From Gammaproteobacteria bacterium (GTDB taxonomy: Bacteria; Pseudomonadota; Gammaproteobacteria; HTCC5015), in NCBI GenBank assembly GCA_013817245.1, contig JACDDA010000001.1, positions 1-64,000 of the forward strand: a stretch of 64,000 nt of DNA. Direction: 5' to 3'. Below, piece by piece: positions 37,143-45,116 of this stretch; the stretch's first letter is position 1, and each line of letters begins with the position of its first letter. A model generated the notes under the pieces. That model worked only from the letters and a program-made list of their open reading frames with translations. It had not been told where the DNA came from and made no database searches. A program made the position numbers and the translations under genes.

Positions 37143-37171
37143 ATTAAAATGCAACTGAGTTGCATTTTAAT
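37143..37171. promoter_or_regulatory. 29-bp near-perfect palindrome, probable Fur/Zur-type operator
   Basis: Two 14-bp arms (ATTAAAATGCAACT and its exact reverse complement) surround a single central base. It lies between the 3' end of the fur-like gene and the start of the permease gene, upstream of the metal operon. Length and symmetry fit Fur-family operators, which are AT-rich palindromes with a short or no spacer. A hairpin terminator for the fur-like gene is less likely, as no long T run follows. Confidence 0.6.
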
Positions 37172-37213
37172 TGTGTGCGACTTTATAACATTACACGATA
37201 TGACATTTCACAA

Positions 37214-37654
37214 TCAGGCACGACACGCCGGACACTGCCCTTTCAAAACAACTTCACTGGAAGCTAGACGATAATGGGCAGGTAAGCGGACGGGCAAACT
37301 TTCACTCGCTAGCGCTATACAAAAAACTTTTCCACAGTTATTACAAAAGAAATGCGCGTGCTCATCTAATTGAGAGGTCGGCGCATTAAAACGCCAGATA
37401 CGATCATCACCGCTAATTTTATGTGCGACCGCATGTTCCACTAACCAATCCAACGTTCTATATAAAGTAACCCGATCAACATCCTGTTTGCGTTTAAGCA
37501 AGAGCTGCTCGATATCTTGATGACTCAGCGCCCATTCGCTGTCGAGCAACAGCATTAGTACTGCAATTCGGTTAGGCGTAGCGCGTGCGCCCACCTCCAC
37601 TAACATTTGTCGAGCCTTCTGCTCGGTCAACGCTAACGGTTTAATTTTTGGCAT
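37214..37654 (-). CDS. Fur-family transcriptional regulator (Zur-like)
   Basis: A 146-aa regulator from the ATG at 37654 (MPKIKPLALTEQ), chosen for the AAGGAT upstream; a longer frame would add 33 unlikely residues. The HTH domain has TPNRIAVLMLLLDSE and VDRVTLYRTLDWLVE, and the C-terminal domain has HAHFFCNNCGKVFC and CPAC, the two structural-zinc CXXC pairs. The short type with adjacent zinc-type genes suggests Zur, but Fur or another metal sensor is possible. It should repress the neighbouring operon through the palindrome at 37143. Confidence 0.9.
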   Translation of the reverse strand: MPKIKPLALTEQKARQMLVEVGARATPNRIAVLMLLLDSEWALSHQDIEQLLLKRKQDVDRVTLYRTLDWLVEHAVAHKISGDDRIWRFNAPTSQLDEHAHFFCNNCGKVFCIALASESLPVRLPAHYRLASSEVVLKGQCPACRA

Positions 37655-37675
37655 ATTGAAATCCTTGTTACCACA

Positions 37676-37697
37676 GGCATATATATTTCTATATGCC
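37676..37697. promoter_or_regulatory. Inverted repeat upstream of the fur-like gene
   Basis: GGCATATA and TATATGCC (8-bp arms, 6-nt spacer) lie 22 bp upstream of the regulator start codon, where its promoter should be. It differs from the 29-bp palindrome, so any self-control would use another sequence or another regulator. Confidence 0.35.
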
Positions 37698-37805
37698 GAC
37701 AAAAATAGGATAAATAATTTTCCACATCGAAATAATAACTCATGCGTCAACATTTACGTCATTTAAATACAGCGAAGTGAATAGTTATAGCGTCTTTTTC
37801 ACACT

Positions 37806-38126
37806 TCAGGATCTGAAGGCTGCCAATCGCCGTGGATCTTGTACTACATATTCTTTTTGCTGTTTAGATAATTTTTTAATCGCGGCCTCTAACCGCAATG
37901 CTGATGAGTGATCACCCACTTCCATTGATAGCACCAGCTGCAAATTCGATTTCGCTTTTAGAAAACGCGCAGCTTTGGGACTTTTACTTTGATGTTCGGC
38001 AAAGCGGCGCTCAACATTGGTGGTGATACCGGTGTACAAGCTGTTATCACCGGAACGCACCATGTATAAAAACCATTGCGTCGATGGACTGTTTGGATTG
38101 GTGTCAGCCGTTTTTATATTAGGCAT
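37806..38126 (-). CDS. GIY-YIG nuclease-family protein (YhbQ-like)
   Basis: A 106-aa protein from the ATG at 38126 (MPNIKTADTNPN); a start 19 codons upstream is open but would lie deep in nrtS. The GIY-YIG core is WFLYMVRSGDNSLYTGITTNVERRFAEHQ, with the two Tyr, the Arg and a His/Glu in order, then KAARFLKAKSNLQLV. Small stand-alone members such as YhbQ are common and their role is poorly defined. It overlaps the nrtS-like gene by 8 bp. Confidence 0.88.
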   Translation of the reverse strand: MPNIKTADTNPNSPSTQWFLYMVRSGDNSLYTGITTNVERRFAEHQSKSPKAARFLKAKSNLQLVLSMEVGDHSSALRLEAAIKKLSKQQKEYVVQDPRRLAAFRS

Positions 38127-38370
38127 TGCTTTGCGCAAGCGCGGTTGCGCGCAACGACATGGCGCTCGAATAGGTGGAAACACAATACGGTACGCAGTAG
38201 GTTAACGCGACGCGCCACCAGGTAACTTCGCTCCATGCGAATACAACAATAATATCGCCTTGATTAATTAAATTTAAAATGGTGCCGACGATTAAACCAA
38301 TAATCAAACCGCGCTTGATAACGCTCGGCAAGGTTGCAAAATACCAAAACGAAATTGACGGCGCCTGCAT
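38119..38370 (-). CDS. Small membrane protein, NrtS-like nitrate/nitrite transporter family
   Basis: An 83-aa protein with two hydrophobic segments (RGLIIGLIVGTILNLINQGD; WWRVALTYCVPYCVSTYSSA). The IKRGL...GTILNLINQGD and VPYCVSTYSS patterns are those of the NrtS family. Its ATG shares one base with the stop of the VWA gene (TAATG). A transport role is known only for some members and is not shown here. Confidence 0.75.
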   Translation of the reverse strand: MQAPSISFWYFATLPSVIKRGLIIGLIVGTILNLINQGDIIVVFAWSEVTWWRVALTYCVPYCVSTYSSAMSLRATALAQSNA

Positions 38371-39548
38371 TACAATAGTTCTCGCATACCAGCGTCAAGG
38401 CCTGACAATGTCAACGGAAACATCCGCTGATTAACGAGTTGACGCATCATCGCAATGGATTGCGTGTAACTCCAATATTCTTCACTCATCGGATTGAGCC
38501 AAATCGATTTTTTAAAATGACTTAATAAACGATTCACCCACACAGCACCCGCTTCTTCGTTCCAATGTTCAACGCTGCCACCGGGCGCGGCAATTTCATA
38601 GGGACTCATGCTGGCATCGCCAACAAAAACCAATTTGTAATCAGCGCCATACGTGTGAATCACATCCATGGTGGATAAGCGTTCGCTGTAGCGCCGATTA
38701 TTATCGCGCCACACGCCTTCGTAGACGCAGTTGTGAAAATAAAAATATTCTAGATGCTTAAACTCAGTTCGCGCGGCCGAAAATAATTCTTCACAAATTT
38801 GGATGTGATCGTCCATCGAACCGCCGATATCTAAAAATAATAATACTTTTACAGCGTTATGACGTTCTGGCACGAGCTTAATATCGAGCATGCCTTTGTG
38901 CGCGGTGGAACGAATGGTGTCATCTAAATCCAATTGATCGGCTGCACCTTGCCGCGCAAATTTGCGCAGTCGTTTTAAAGCAACTTTAATGTTGCGAGTG
39001 CCGAGTTCAACGTTGCCGTCTAAATTACGAAATTCGCGTTTATCCCAGACTTTCGCTGCGCGGCGATGACGTGATTCGTGTTGACCAATACGAATGCCTT
39101 CGGGATTGTAACCATAGGCACCAAACGGTGAAGTGCCGGCAGTGCCTATCCATTTACCGCCGCCTTGATGACGTTCTTTTTGTTCGGCTAAACGTTCCAT
39201 TAATTTTTTCATCAGTTCTTCAAAACCACCTGATGATTGAATTTGCGCTTTTTCCTCGTCAGTTAAATATTTTTCTGCGAGTTTGCGCACCCACTCTTCT
39301 GGAATCTGCGTTTCAAATAAGGATTCTAAATTAATGTCATTAACGCCTTTGAAGTATTCGGCAAATGCTACGTCAAATTTGTCGTATTCACTTTCGTCTT
39401 TAATCAAACACAAACGGCTGAGCAAATAAAACTCTTCAACATCACCAAACACCACATGTTCTTTTAAGGCCTGCAACAAATCCAGCAATTCCTTCAACGA
39501 GGTTTTGACTTGATGTTTGCGCAGGGTTAAAAAGAAATCAATTAACAT
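38370..39548 (-). CDS. VWA-domain protein (CoxE-like), MoxR partner
   Basis: A 392-aa cytoplasmic protein. The C-terminal half carries a von Willebrand A domain with a MIDAS-like site (LFLDIGGSMDDHI at about 236) and FVGDASMSPYEI. The N-terminal half is charged and helical. It ends 7 bp after the MoxR ATPase gene begins its downstream spacing, the usual two-gene unit in which the ATPase remodels targets bound by the VWA protein. The target is not evident. Confidence 0.9.
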   Translation of the reverse strand: MLIDFFLTLRKHQVKTSLKELLDLLQALKEHVVFGDVEEFYLLSRLCLIKDESEYDKFDVAFAEYFKGVNDINLESLFETQIPEEWVRKLAEKYLTDEEKAQIQSSGGFEELMKKLMERLAEQKERHQGGGKWIGTAGTSPFGAYGYNPEGIRIGQHESRHRRAAKVWDKREFRNLDGNVELGTRNIKVALKRLRKFARQGAADQLDLDDTIRSTAHKGMLDIKLVPERHNAVKVLLFLDIGGSMDDHIQICEELFSAARTEFKHLEYFYFHNCVYEGVWRDNNRRYSERLSTMDVIHTYGADYKLVFVGDASMSPYEIAAPGGSVEHWNEEAGAVWVNRLLSHFKKSIWLNPMSEEYWSYTQSIAMMRQLVNQRMFPLTLSGLDAGMRELL

Positions 39549-39555
39549 AGTGTGA

Positions 39556-40404
39556 TTAAGGTTTGTTAGTGCGGCGTGACATAAACGCTAAGCGTTCGAA
39601 CAAGTGCACATCTTGTTCGTTTTTCAGCAGCGCGCCGTGTAAGACGGGAATCGCTTGGGCTTTATTTTTATTTCGCAATACATCCAGCGGAATATCTTCA
39701 GCAACTAACAGTTTCAACCAGTCTAGTAATTCCGAGGTAGAGGGTTTTTTCTTCAGGCCTGGCACTTCACGAATTTCGAAAAAGATTTCCAACGCTTCTC
39801 GCAGCAGATCTTTTTTTAAATTAGGCATATGCACGTCAACAATTTGTTGCAGCGTTTCTTTATCTGGAAAGCGAATGTAGTGGAAAAAGCAACGTCGCAA
39901 AAACGCATCCGGTAATTCTTTTTCGTTATTACTGGTAATAATTAAAATGGGTCGTTGCGCGGCTTTGATGGTTTCGCCGGTTTCATAAACATTGAATTCC
40001 ATTTTGTCGAGTTCTTGTAATAAGTCATTGGGGAACTCGATATCGGCTTTATCAATTTCGTCGATCAACAACACCGCACGCTGTGGCGACTCGAATGCCT
40101 CCCATAGCTTACCCTTCCTTATATAGTTGCGAATATCGTGCACTCGGACATCACCCAATTGCGAGTCACGCAAGCGACTGACCGCATCGTATTCATACAA
40201 GCCTTGTTGAGCTTTGGTGGTGGATTTGATGTGCCATTGAAATAGCGGCGCATTCAACGCCCGCGCGACTTCTTCCGCCAAACGAGTTTTGCCGGTGCCC
40301 GGTTCGCCTTTAATCAACAAAGGACGTTGCAAAGTCACAGCTGCATTGACCGCCAGCATTAAATCATCGGTTACAACATAAGAATCAGTTCCGGTAAAAC
40401 GCAT
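39556..40404 (-). CDS. MoxR-family AAA+ ATPase
   Basis: A 282-aa ATPase from the ATG at 40404 (MRFTGTDSYVVTDD), which has a GAGG ribosome binding site; the open frame continues 31 codons upstream but without support. Walker A is GEPGTGKTRLAEEVA, Walker B VLLIDEIDKAD, sensor 1 ILIITSNNEKELPDAFLRRC (Arg finger). MoxR proteins act as chaperones for metal or cofactor insertion and complex assembly together with a VWA protein, here the next gene. Confidence 0.93.
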   Translation of the reverse strand: MRFTGTDSYVVTDDLMLAVNAAVTLQRPLLIKGEPGTGKTRLAEEVARALNAPLFQWHIKSTTKAQQGLYEYDAVSRLRDSQLGDVRVHDIRNYIRKGKLWEAFESPQRAVLLIDEIDKADIEFPNDLLQELDKMEFNVYETGETIKAAQRPILIITSNNEKELPDAFLRRCFFHYIRFPDKETLQQIVDVHMPNLKKDLLREALEIFFEIREVPGLKKKPSTSELLDWLKLLVAEDIPLDVLRNKNKAQAIPVLHGALLKNEQDVHLFERLAFMSRRTNKP

Positions 40405-40596
40405 AACAGCCTCAATCACAGTGGGGATCAAACAGTAAGGGCGCAGAGTATAAGAGATAAGCACTGACAGATTAAAATTTGTCGCACTATTGAACAAAAA
40501 CCCGCGCGCAGTCCTACCAATAATATGGAGAGAATCTAGCGGGCTTTGCTACAATGCCGCCCCCCTTACTCCTTCTGGATTTGGCGCTGTTAGCCT

Positions 40597-41361
40597 ATGA
40601 CCAACACGGTTGCACTGAATGTAGTGGATTGGCATGCCTGGGCGCCCGGCCTCAATACGACCGATGCGTGGGCAGCATGGCTTAAAGTCGCAACGCCAGG
40701 CCAAGTACCGCCGATTGCGGTTGATACTGCCAGCGAACCCGATGTTTCTGCCATTCCTGCCATGTTACGCCGCCGACTCAGCCCGCTGTATCGTGCAGCG
40801 CTCGCAGTAGCCTATGCACTCGGTGATAAACACGGCCCCATGCCGACGATTTTTTGTTCGCGCCACGGCGACAACCACAAAACGGTTGAATTGCTCAAAG
40901 CCTTAGCCGAACAAATGCCGTTGTCGCCGACCGGCTTTAGCTTATCGGTACACAATGCCGCGGTAGGTCAATACACCATCGCCCGCCAAGAAGCTCTGCC
41001 TTCAAATGCGATCGCCGCTGGAGAATCAGGTTTAGAACACGCGTGCATCGAAGCCGCCGGTTTCTTAGCCGAAGGTCGTTATCCGCAGGTGCTGGTGTTG
41101 ATGTATGACGACATCTTGCCCGAGGTGTACCGCAATATTCCCGACAGCGTCGCCTGTCGGTATGCCTTGGGTTTGGTGCTGAGCGCCGCGCCCAGTGCGG
41201 TGCGTTTAGAACTGCAACTCACCACCGCCGCAAGCCTTAGTCACACCGCCATCCCAGAACCCAGCGCGTTTAGTTTATTGCGTTTATTGACTGGCAATGC
41301 GACCCAGGTGGATTGGCAAGACCGTGAACACCACTGGCATTGGCAATATGCAAACGCTTAG
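40597..41361 (+). CDS. apeC: Aryl polyene chain-length factor (half-size ketosynthase-like), ApeC
   Basis: A 254-aa protein of the beta-ketoacyl synthase-like N-terminal family. It is about half the length of a ketosynthase and has no catalytic Cys. The recognisable blocks are PTIFCSRHGDNHKTVELLKAL, FSLSVHNAAVGQYTI and PQVLVLMYDD. In characterised aryl polyene systems ApeC pairs with the ketosynthase ApeO and sets chain length. It opens the plus-strand cluster, divergent from the moxR gene, so the cluster promoter is probably in the 190 bp before it. Confidence 0.9.
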   Translation: MTNTVALNVVDWHAWAPGLNTTDAWAAWLKVATPGQVPPIAVDTASEPDVSAIPAMLRRRLSPLYRAALAVAYALGDKHGPMPTIFCSRHGDNHKTVELLKALAEQMPLSPTGFSLSVHNAAVGQYTIARQEALPSNAIAAGESGLEHACIEAAGFLAEGRYPQVLVLMYDDILPEVYRNIPDSVACRYALGLVLSAAPSAVRLELQLTTAASLSHTAIPEPSAFSLLRLLTGNATQVDWQDREHHWHWQYANA

Positions 41362-42145
41362 CCTGCCCTCCAGCAATGTGTTTGATTATTACTGGCGCAT
41401 TTTCGCTACAGCGCTTTGTTTTGCCTTGTTTGGTTTGTTTGGCGTGCTACTCAGTATTAGCATTTTTCCTTTGATGATTCTGCTCTTCTACCGCCACCCC
41501 ACTCACCGCCATCGTGCGGGGCAATACGTGATTCATAAACTGTTCTATTGGTATACCCATATCATGCAGGGCTTAGGTGTTTTAACCTTTAGTACCGCGG
41601 GCCTGGAAAAACTTCGCCACGCCGCTAATGAAAAAGGCTTATTAATCATTGCCAACCATCCCAGTCTTATTGATGTTGTATTTTTAATTTCATTCGTGCC
41701 TCAGGTTGGCTGCGTGGTGAAAAACAAACTGTGGAACAACCCCTTTACCAGCGGGCCGGTACGTGCTTGCGGCTATATTCGAAATGACACCGATCCTGAG
41801 CAAGTGATCAGCGCCTGCGCTGCCACTCTCAACGCCGGCCATTCCTTAATTATTTTCCCTGAAGGCACGCGTACCACACCGGGCATTATTACTAAACTGC
41901 AACGCGGTGCTGCCAATATTGCCTTACAAGCGGGTTCGTCTTTAACCCCGGTGCTTATCACAGCAGAGCCCAGCACGCTGACCAAACAGGAAAAGTGGTA
42001 TCATGTGCCCCCGCGAAAACCTCATTTCCATTTTGAAGTACACGCGGATATTGATATCACCCCTTTCCTCGAAGGGGATGGGCTGAACGCCGTTAAGGCT
42101 CGCAAACTCACGGAATATCTAGCCGACTATTTAAAGGCTAGTTAA
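41348..42145 (+). CDS. Lysophospholipid acyltransferase-like protein of the APE cluster (ApeD position)
   Basis: A 265-aa protein from the ATG at 41348, overlapping apeC by 14 bp. An N-terminal membrane segment (LFGVLLSISIFPLMILLF) precedes the PlsC-type domain with NHPSLIDVVF (HX4D, about 103) and FPEGTRTTPG (about 170). In APE clusters this enzyme is thought to help attach the polyene acyl chain to a lipid anchor. Confidence 0.9.
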   Translation: MQTLSLPSSNVFDYYWRIFATALCFALFGLFGVLLSISIFPLMILLFYRHPTHRHRAGQYVIHKLFYWYTHIMQGLGVLTFSTAGLEKLRHAANEKGLLIIANHPSLIDVVFLISFVPQVGCVVKNKLWNNPFTSGPVRACGYIRNDTDPEQVISACAATLNAGHSLIIFPEGTRTTPGIITKLQRGAANIALQAGSSLTPVLITAEPSTLTKQEKWYHVPPRKPHFHFEVHADIDITPFLEGDGLNAVKARKLTEYLADYLKAS

Positions 42146-42206
42146 AACTGCGGCTTGTCCCAAAGCCCTTTGAATATTTAACGAACGAAATACAGGTATT
42201 AAGCGC

Positions 42207-42461
42207 ATGAGTGATTTGAAATTAGAGTTAAAACAATTAATTATCGACAGCCTTAATTTGGAAGACGTCACACCTGCGGACATCATCGATGACGCGCCTT
42301 TATTTATCGAAGGCTTAGGTTTGGATTCCATTGATGCGTTAGAACTAGGCTTAGCATTACAAAAACAGTACGGCATTAAAATGGAAAAGGACTCCGAAGA
42401 AACACGCAAACATTTTGCGTCCATCAATGCATTAGCGGCTTTTGTAGCACCGCATCAATAA
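42207..42461 (+). CDS. apeE: Acyl carrier protein, first of two (ApeE)
   Basis: An 84-aa ACP. The phosphopantetheine Ser lies in GLGLDSIDALELGLAL (about residue 40). It carries the growing aryl polyene with the second ACP. Confidence 0.92.
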   Translation: MSDLKLELKQLIIDSLNLEDVTPADIIDDAPLFIEGLGLDSIDALELGLALQKQYGIKMEKDSEETRKHFASINALAAFVAPHQ

Positions 42462-42491
42462 GCGCTTACAATATTCGTGCAAGAGGTTGTC

Positions 42492-42752
42492 ATGTCCAGC
42501 AATGCCCTGACTAAAGAACAAATTTTTGCTCAAATCAAACTCATCTTAGTTGAGATGTTTGAAATTGACGCTGCCAAAATTAAACCCGAAGCTCATCTTT
42601 ATCATGACCTCGATGTTGATAGCATCGATGCAGTGGATTTAATTGTTGAACTCAAAAAACGCACGGGCAAAAAAGTAAAACCCGACGACTTTAAAGAAGT
42701 GCGCACGCTACAAGACGTCGTCGACGTCATTCACGGGTTAGCCGCCGAATAA
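42492..42752 (+). CDS. apeF: Acyl carrier protein, second of two (ApeF)
   Basis: An 86-aa ACP from the ATG at 42492, with AGAGG at good spacing; five codons upstream are also open. The carrier site is DLDVDSIDAVDLIVEL. Pairs of unlike ACPs are a fixed part of APE clusters. Confidence 0.92.
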   Translation: MSSNALTKEQIFAQIKLILVEMFEIDAAKIKPEAHLYHDLDVDSIDAVDLIVELKKRTGKKVKPDDFKEVRTLQDVVDVIHGLAAE

Positions 42753-42758
42753 GCCATA

Positions 42759-43319
42759 ATGAAAATTCTGCTCTCAGTTTTAACCGGAGCGGCGCTCTTT
42801 TTATATCCCTTCGCCGTTTATTTTGGCATTACTCATCTGCATGTTTCTCACTTAGCATTAGCATTGTTATCGCTACTGTTACTGCGCGTACTCGCATTAC
42901 CGAAAAAACCCGCTGACAACAATCGGCGTTTTTATTTAGCCACTTTACTTATCACCATCACTTTATGTTTATTAGCGGCTTGGCGCGCAGATGCACTGTA
43001 TTTAAAGTTTTATCCCGTGGTCGTCAATCTCAGTTTTTTATGCGTATTCGGTTTATCGCTCCGTTATCCACCGAGCGTAATAGAACGCATTGCACGGATT
43101 AAATATCCCGACATCCCACCTGCTGGCGTACAACATGCACGTAATTTCACGGTAATTTGGTGTGTGTTTTTTATTCTCAATGCAAGTGTCGCATTTTATA
43201 CAGCGGTATATGCGGACACCGCTACTTGGGCTTTATACAACGGCTTAATTGCGTATGCGCTAATGGGCTGTTTATTCGCTGCTGAATGGCTTTATCGCAA
43301 ACTGGTGTTAAAAGTCTAA
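42759..43319 (+). CDS. Polytopic membrane protein of the APE cluster (COG4648; ApeG position)
   Basis: A 186-aa inner-membrane protein with about five hydrophobic segments and a conserved cytoplasmic-like stretch, LRYPPSVIERIARIKYPDIP, typical of COG4648 proteins found in aryl polyene clusters. Its role is unknown. Its stop overlaps the AMP-ligase start (TAATG). Confidence 0.87.
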   Translation: MKILLSVLTGAALFLYPFAVYFGITHLHVSHLALALLSLLLLRVLALPKKPADNNRRFYLATLLITITLCLLAAWRADALYLKFYPVVVNLSFLCVFGLSLRYPPSVIERIARIKYPDIPPAGVQHARNFTVIWCVFFILNASVAFYTAVYADTATWALYNGLIAYALMGCLFAAEWLYRKLVLKV

Positions 43320-44734
43320 TGCCGTCGTATCTGACATTTGAACAATTACTGTGCGATAGCCGCAACGCAGATGACATTATTGCGTGGCGCCATAATCTGC
43401 CAATTACTCGCGCAGCATTTCAACAGGCAGTAGCCGACAACATTAGTGCGCTACAAAAAAACACCGGTAGGCGCTGGGCACTTTATGCAAATGACGCGCT
43501 AACATTTGCCGTGGGTTTATTAGCCTTGGCCGCTAGCGACAAGCACATCGTCATTCCAGGGAATCGTCAACCCGGTTTCATTGCATCACTAACAACGGGC
43601 GAACAGTGTGTCGATGGATTTTTAGGCGACTTTGAAAATACGCATACAAAAATTATCACTACTGCATTTACGCGTGCAGCAAGCGCGCCGATATTATTTA
43701 CAACGCCATTAAATGGCGACGCTATCGAAATTGAAATTTATACTTCTGGCACTACTGGCGATCCAAAACCTTTGCAAAAAAAATTACGCCAACTCTGCCG
43801 TGAAATCGATACCTTACATGCCACGTGGCCCAACGAATTAGCTGGCAGTACTGTTTTAGGTACGGTCTCTCACCAACATATATATGGTTTATTATTTCGA
43901 GTCATGTGGCCACTATCAGCCGGTGTTCCATTGCTCGCAGAAATGCTCGAGCATCCAACCGATATTTGTCACGCGTTGCGACAATACGCACCCGTTACTT
44001 TTATTTCTTCACCCGCACATTACAAACGTTTACCCGAACATGCAGACCTCAATAGCGCACAAGGCACTTTGCGCAAAATGATTTCTTCAGGCGGACCATT
44101 AAGTTATGACGCCAGTCGCACCATCAGTGAAATATTAGACGCGCCGATATTTGAAATTTTTGGCAGCTCTGAAACCGGTGGTATCGCGTATCGCATACAA
44201 GATGAACGTCAAGCCGATACGCCCTGGACACCCTTCAGTGGCGTAGACATTCGTTTAGAATCAGCCAGCCACGCTTTACAAATACGTTCCGCAAATTTGC
44301 TGGATGCAGAATGGTTTACGATGGCTGACGCAGCCCATATCGAAGACGGACAATTTCGTTTGTTAGGTCGTTTAGATCGCATTGTCAAAATCGAAGAAAA
44401 ACGCATTTCGTTGGATGAATTAGAAAAACAATTACAACGCCAGTCCTTAATACACGAAGTCCGCACTTTAGTATTGCAAAATGAAGCAAGCAAAGATGCT
44501 TCAACGCAGCGTGAAATTATTGGCGCCGCGATTGTCCTTAGCGCGGCCGGCGAAAAAATCCTGCAAGCACAGGGCAAACATGCGTTAAATCAACAACTAC
44601 GCAAAATTTTGCGCAATTATTTTGAGCCGGTAACATTACCGCGTAAATGGCGCTACGTTAAACAACTACCCGTTAATGCACAGGGTAAATTTGTACAAAC
44701 CGATTTGATAGCCTTGTTTGAGTCCGAATCATGA
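43319..44734 (+). CDS. apeH: AMP-dependent acyl-ACP ligase (ApeH)
   Basis: A 471-aa adenylating enzyme from the ATG at 43319. The AMP-binding motif is YTSGTTGDPKPLQKKL (about 141), followed by IFEIFGSSETGGIAYR and a C-terminal RLDRIVKIEEKRISLDELE. In the characterised pathway ApeH loads 4-hydroxybenzoate, the aryl starter, onto an ACP. The same starter is likely here but is not proved by sequence. Confidence 0.93.
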   Translation: MPSYLTFEQLLCDSRNADDIIAWRHNLPITRAAFQQAVADNISALQKNTGRRWALYANDALTFAVGLLALAASDKHIVIPGNRQPGFIASLTTGEQCVDGFLGDFENTHTKIITTAFTRAASAPILFTTPLNGDAIEIEIYTSGTTGDPKPLQKKLRQLCREIDTLHATWPNELAGSTVLGTVSHQHIYGLLFRVMWPLSAGVPLLAEMLEHPTDICHALRQYAPVTFISSPAHYKRLPEHADLNSAQGTLRKMISSGGPLSYDASRTISEILDAPIFEIFGSSETGGIAYRIQDERQADTPWTPFSGVDIRLESASHALQIRSANLLDAEWFTMADAAHIEDGQFRLLGRLDRIVKIEEKRISLDELEKQLQRQSLIHEVRTLVLQNEASKDASTQREIIGAAIVLSAAGEKILQAQGKHALNQQLRKILRNYFEPVTLPRKWRYVKQLPVNAQGKFVQTDLIALFESES

Positions 44735-45111
44735 CCTCTGCCGTAACCTTACCTATCATCAATAGCGAAACTCGTACGCAAGAAAATACTGAGTCGATTA
44801 TTGAACTTGCGTTAACCGTACCAGAAAATCTTCTGTATCTTGAAGGTCATTTTCCGCACGTGAAAGTATTACCTGGCGTAACGCAAGTTCATTGGGCTGC
44901 ACAATTAGCACGTGGTTATTTTGAAATGCCCGAATATTTTGTGGGCATGGAAGTCATAAAATTTCAACACGTCATCCTGCCCAACACCTTAATCAAATTA
45001 CAGCTGCGCTTTAATAGCGTCACCAACAAACTTCATTTTCAATACACTAGCGCGCATAGCCAGCATTCTTCTGGTCGTATGTTATTTAGCGCTGATGCGA
45101 TAACAGTGTAA
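44731..45111 (+). CDS. apeI: Hot-dog 3-hydroxyacyl-ACP dehydratase (ApeI)
   Basis: A 126-aa single hot-dog domain (LYLEGHFPHVKVLPGVTQVH, with the His-containing FabZ-like GHFP motif, then FVGMEVIKFQHVILP). It overlaps apeH by ATGA. ApeI forms a dehydratase pair with ApeP in known systems. Confidence 0.92.
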   Translation: MTSAVTLPIINSETRTQENTESIIELALTVPENLLYLEGHFPHVKVLPGVTQVHWAAQLARGYFEMPEYFVGMEVIKFQHVILPNTLIKLQLRFNSVTNKLHFQYTSAHSQHSSGRMLFSADAITV

Positions 45112-45116
45112 TTTTT

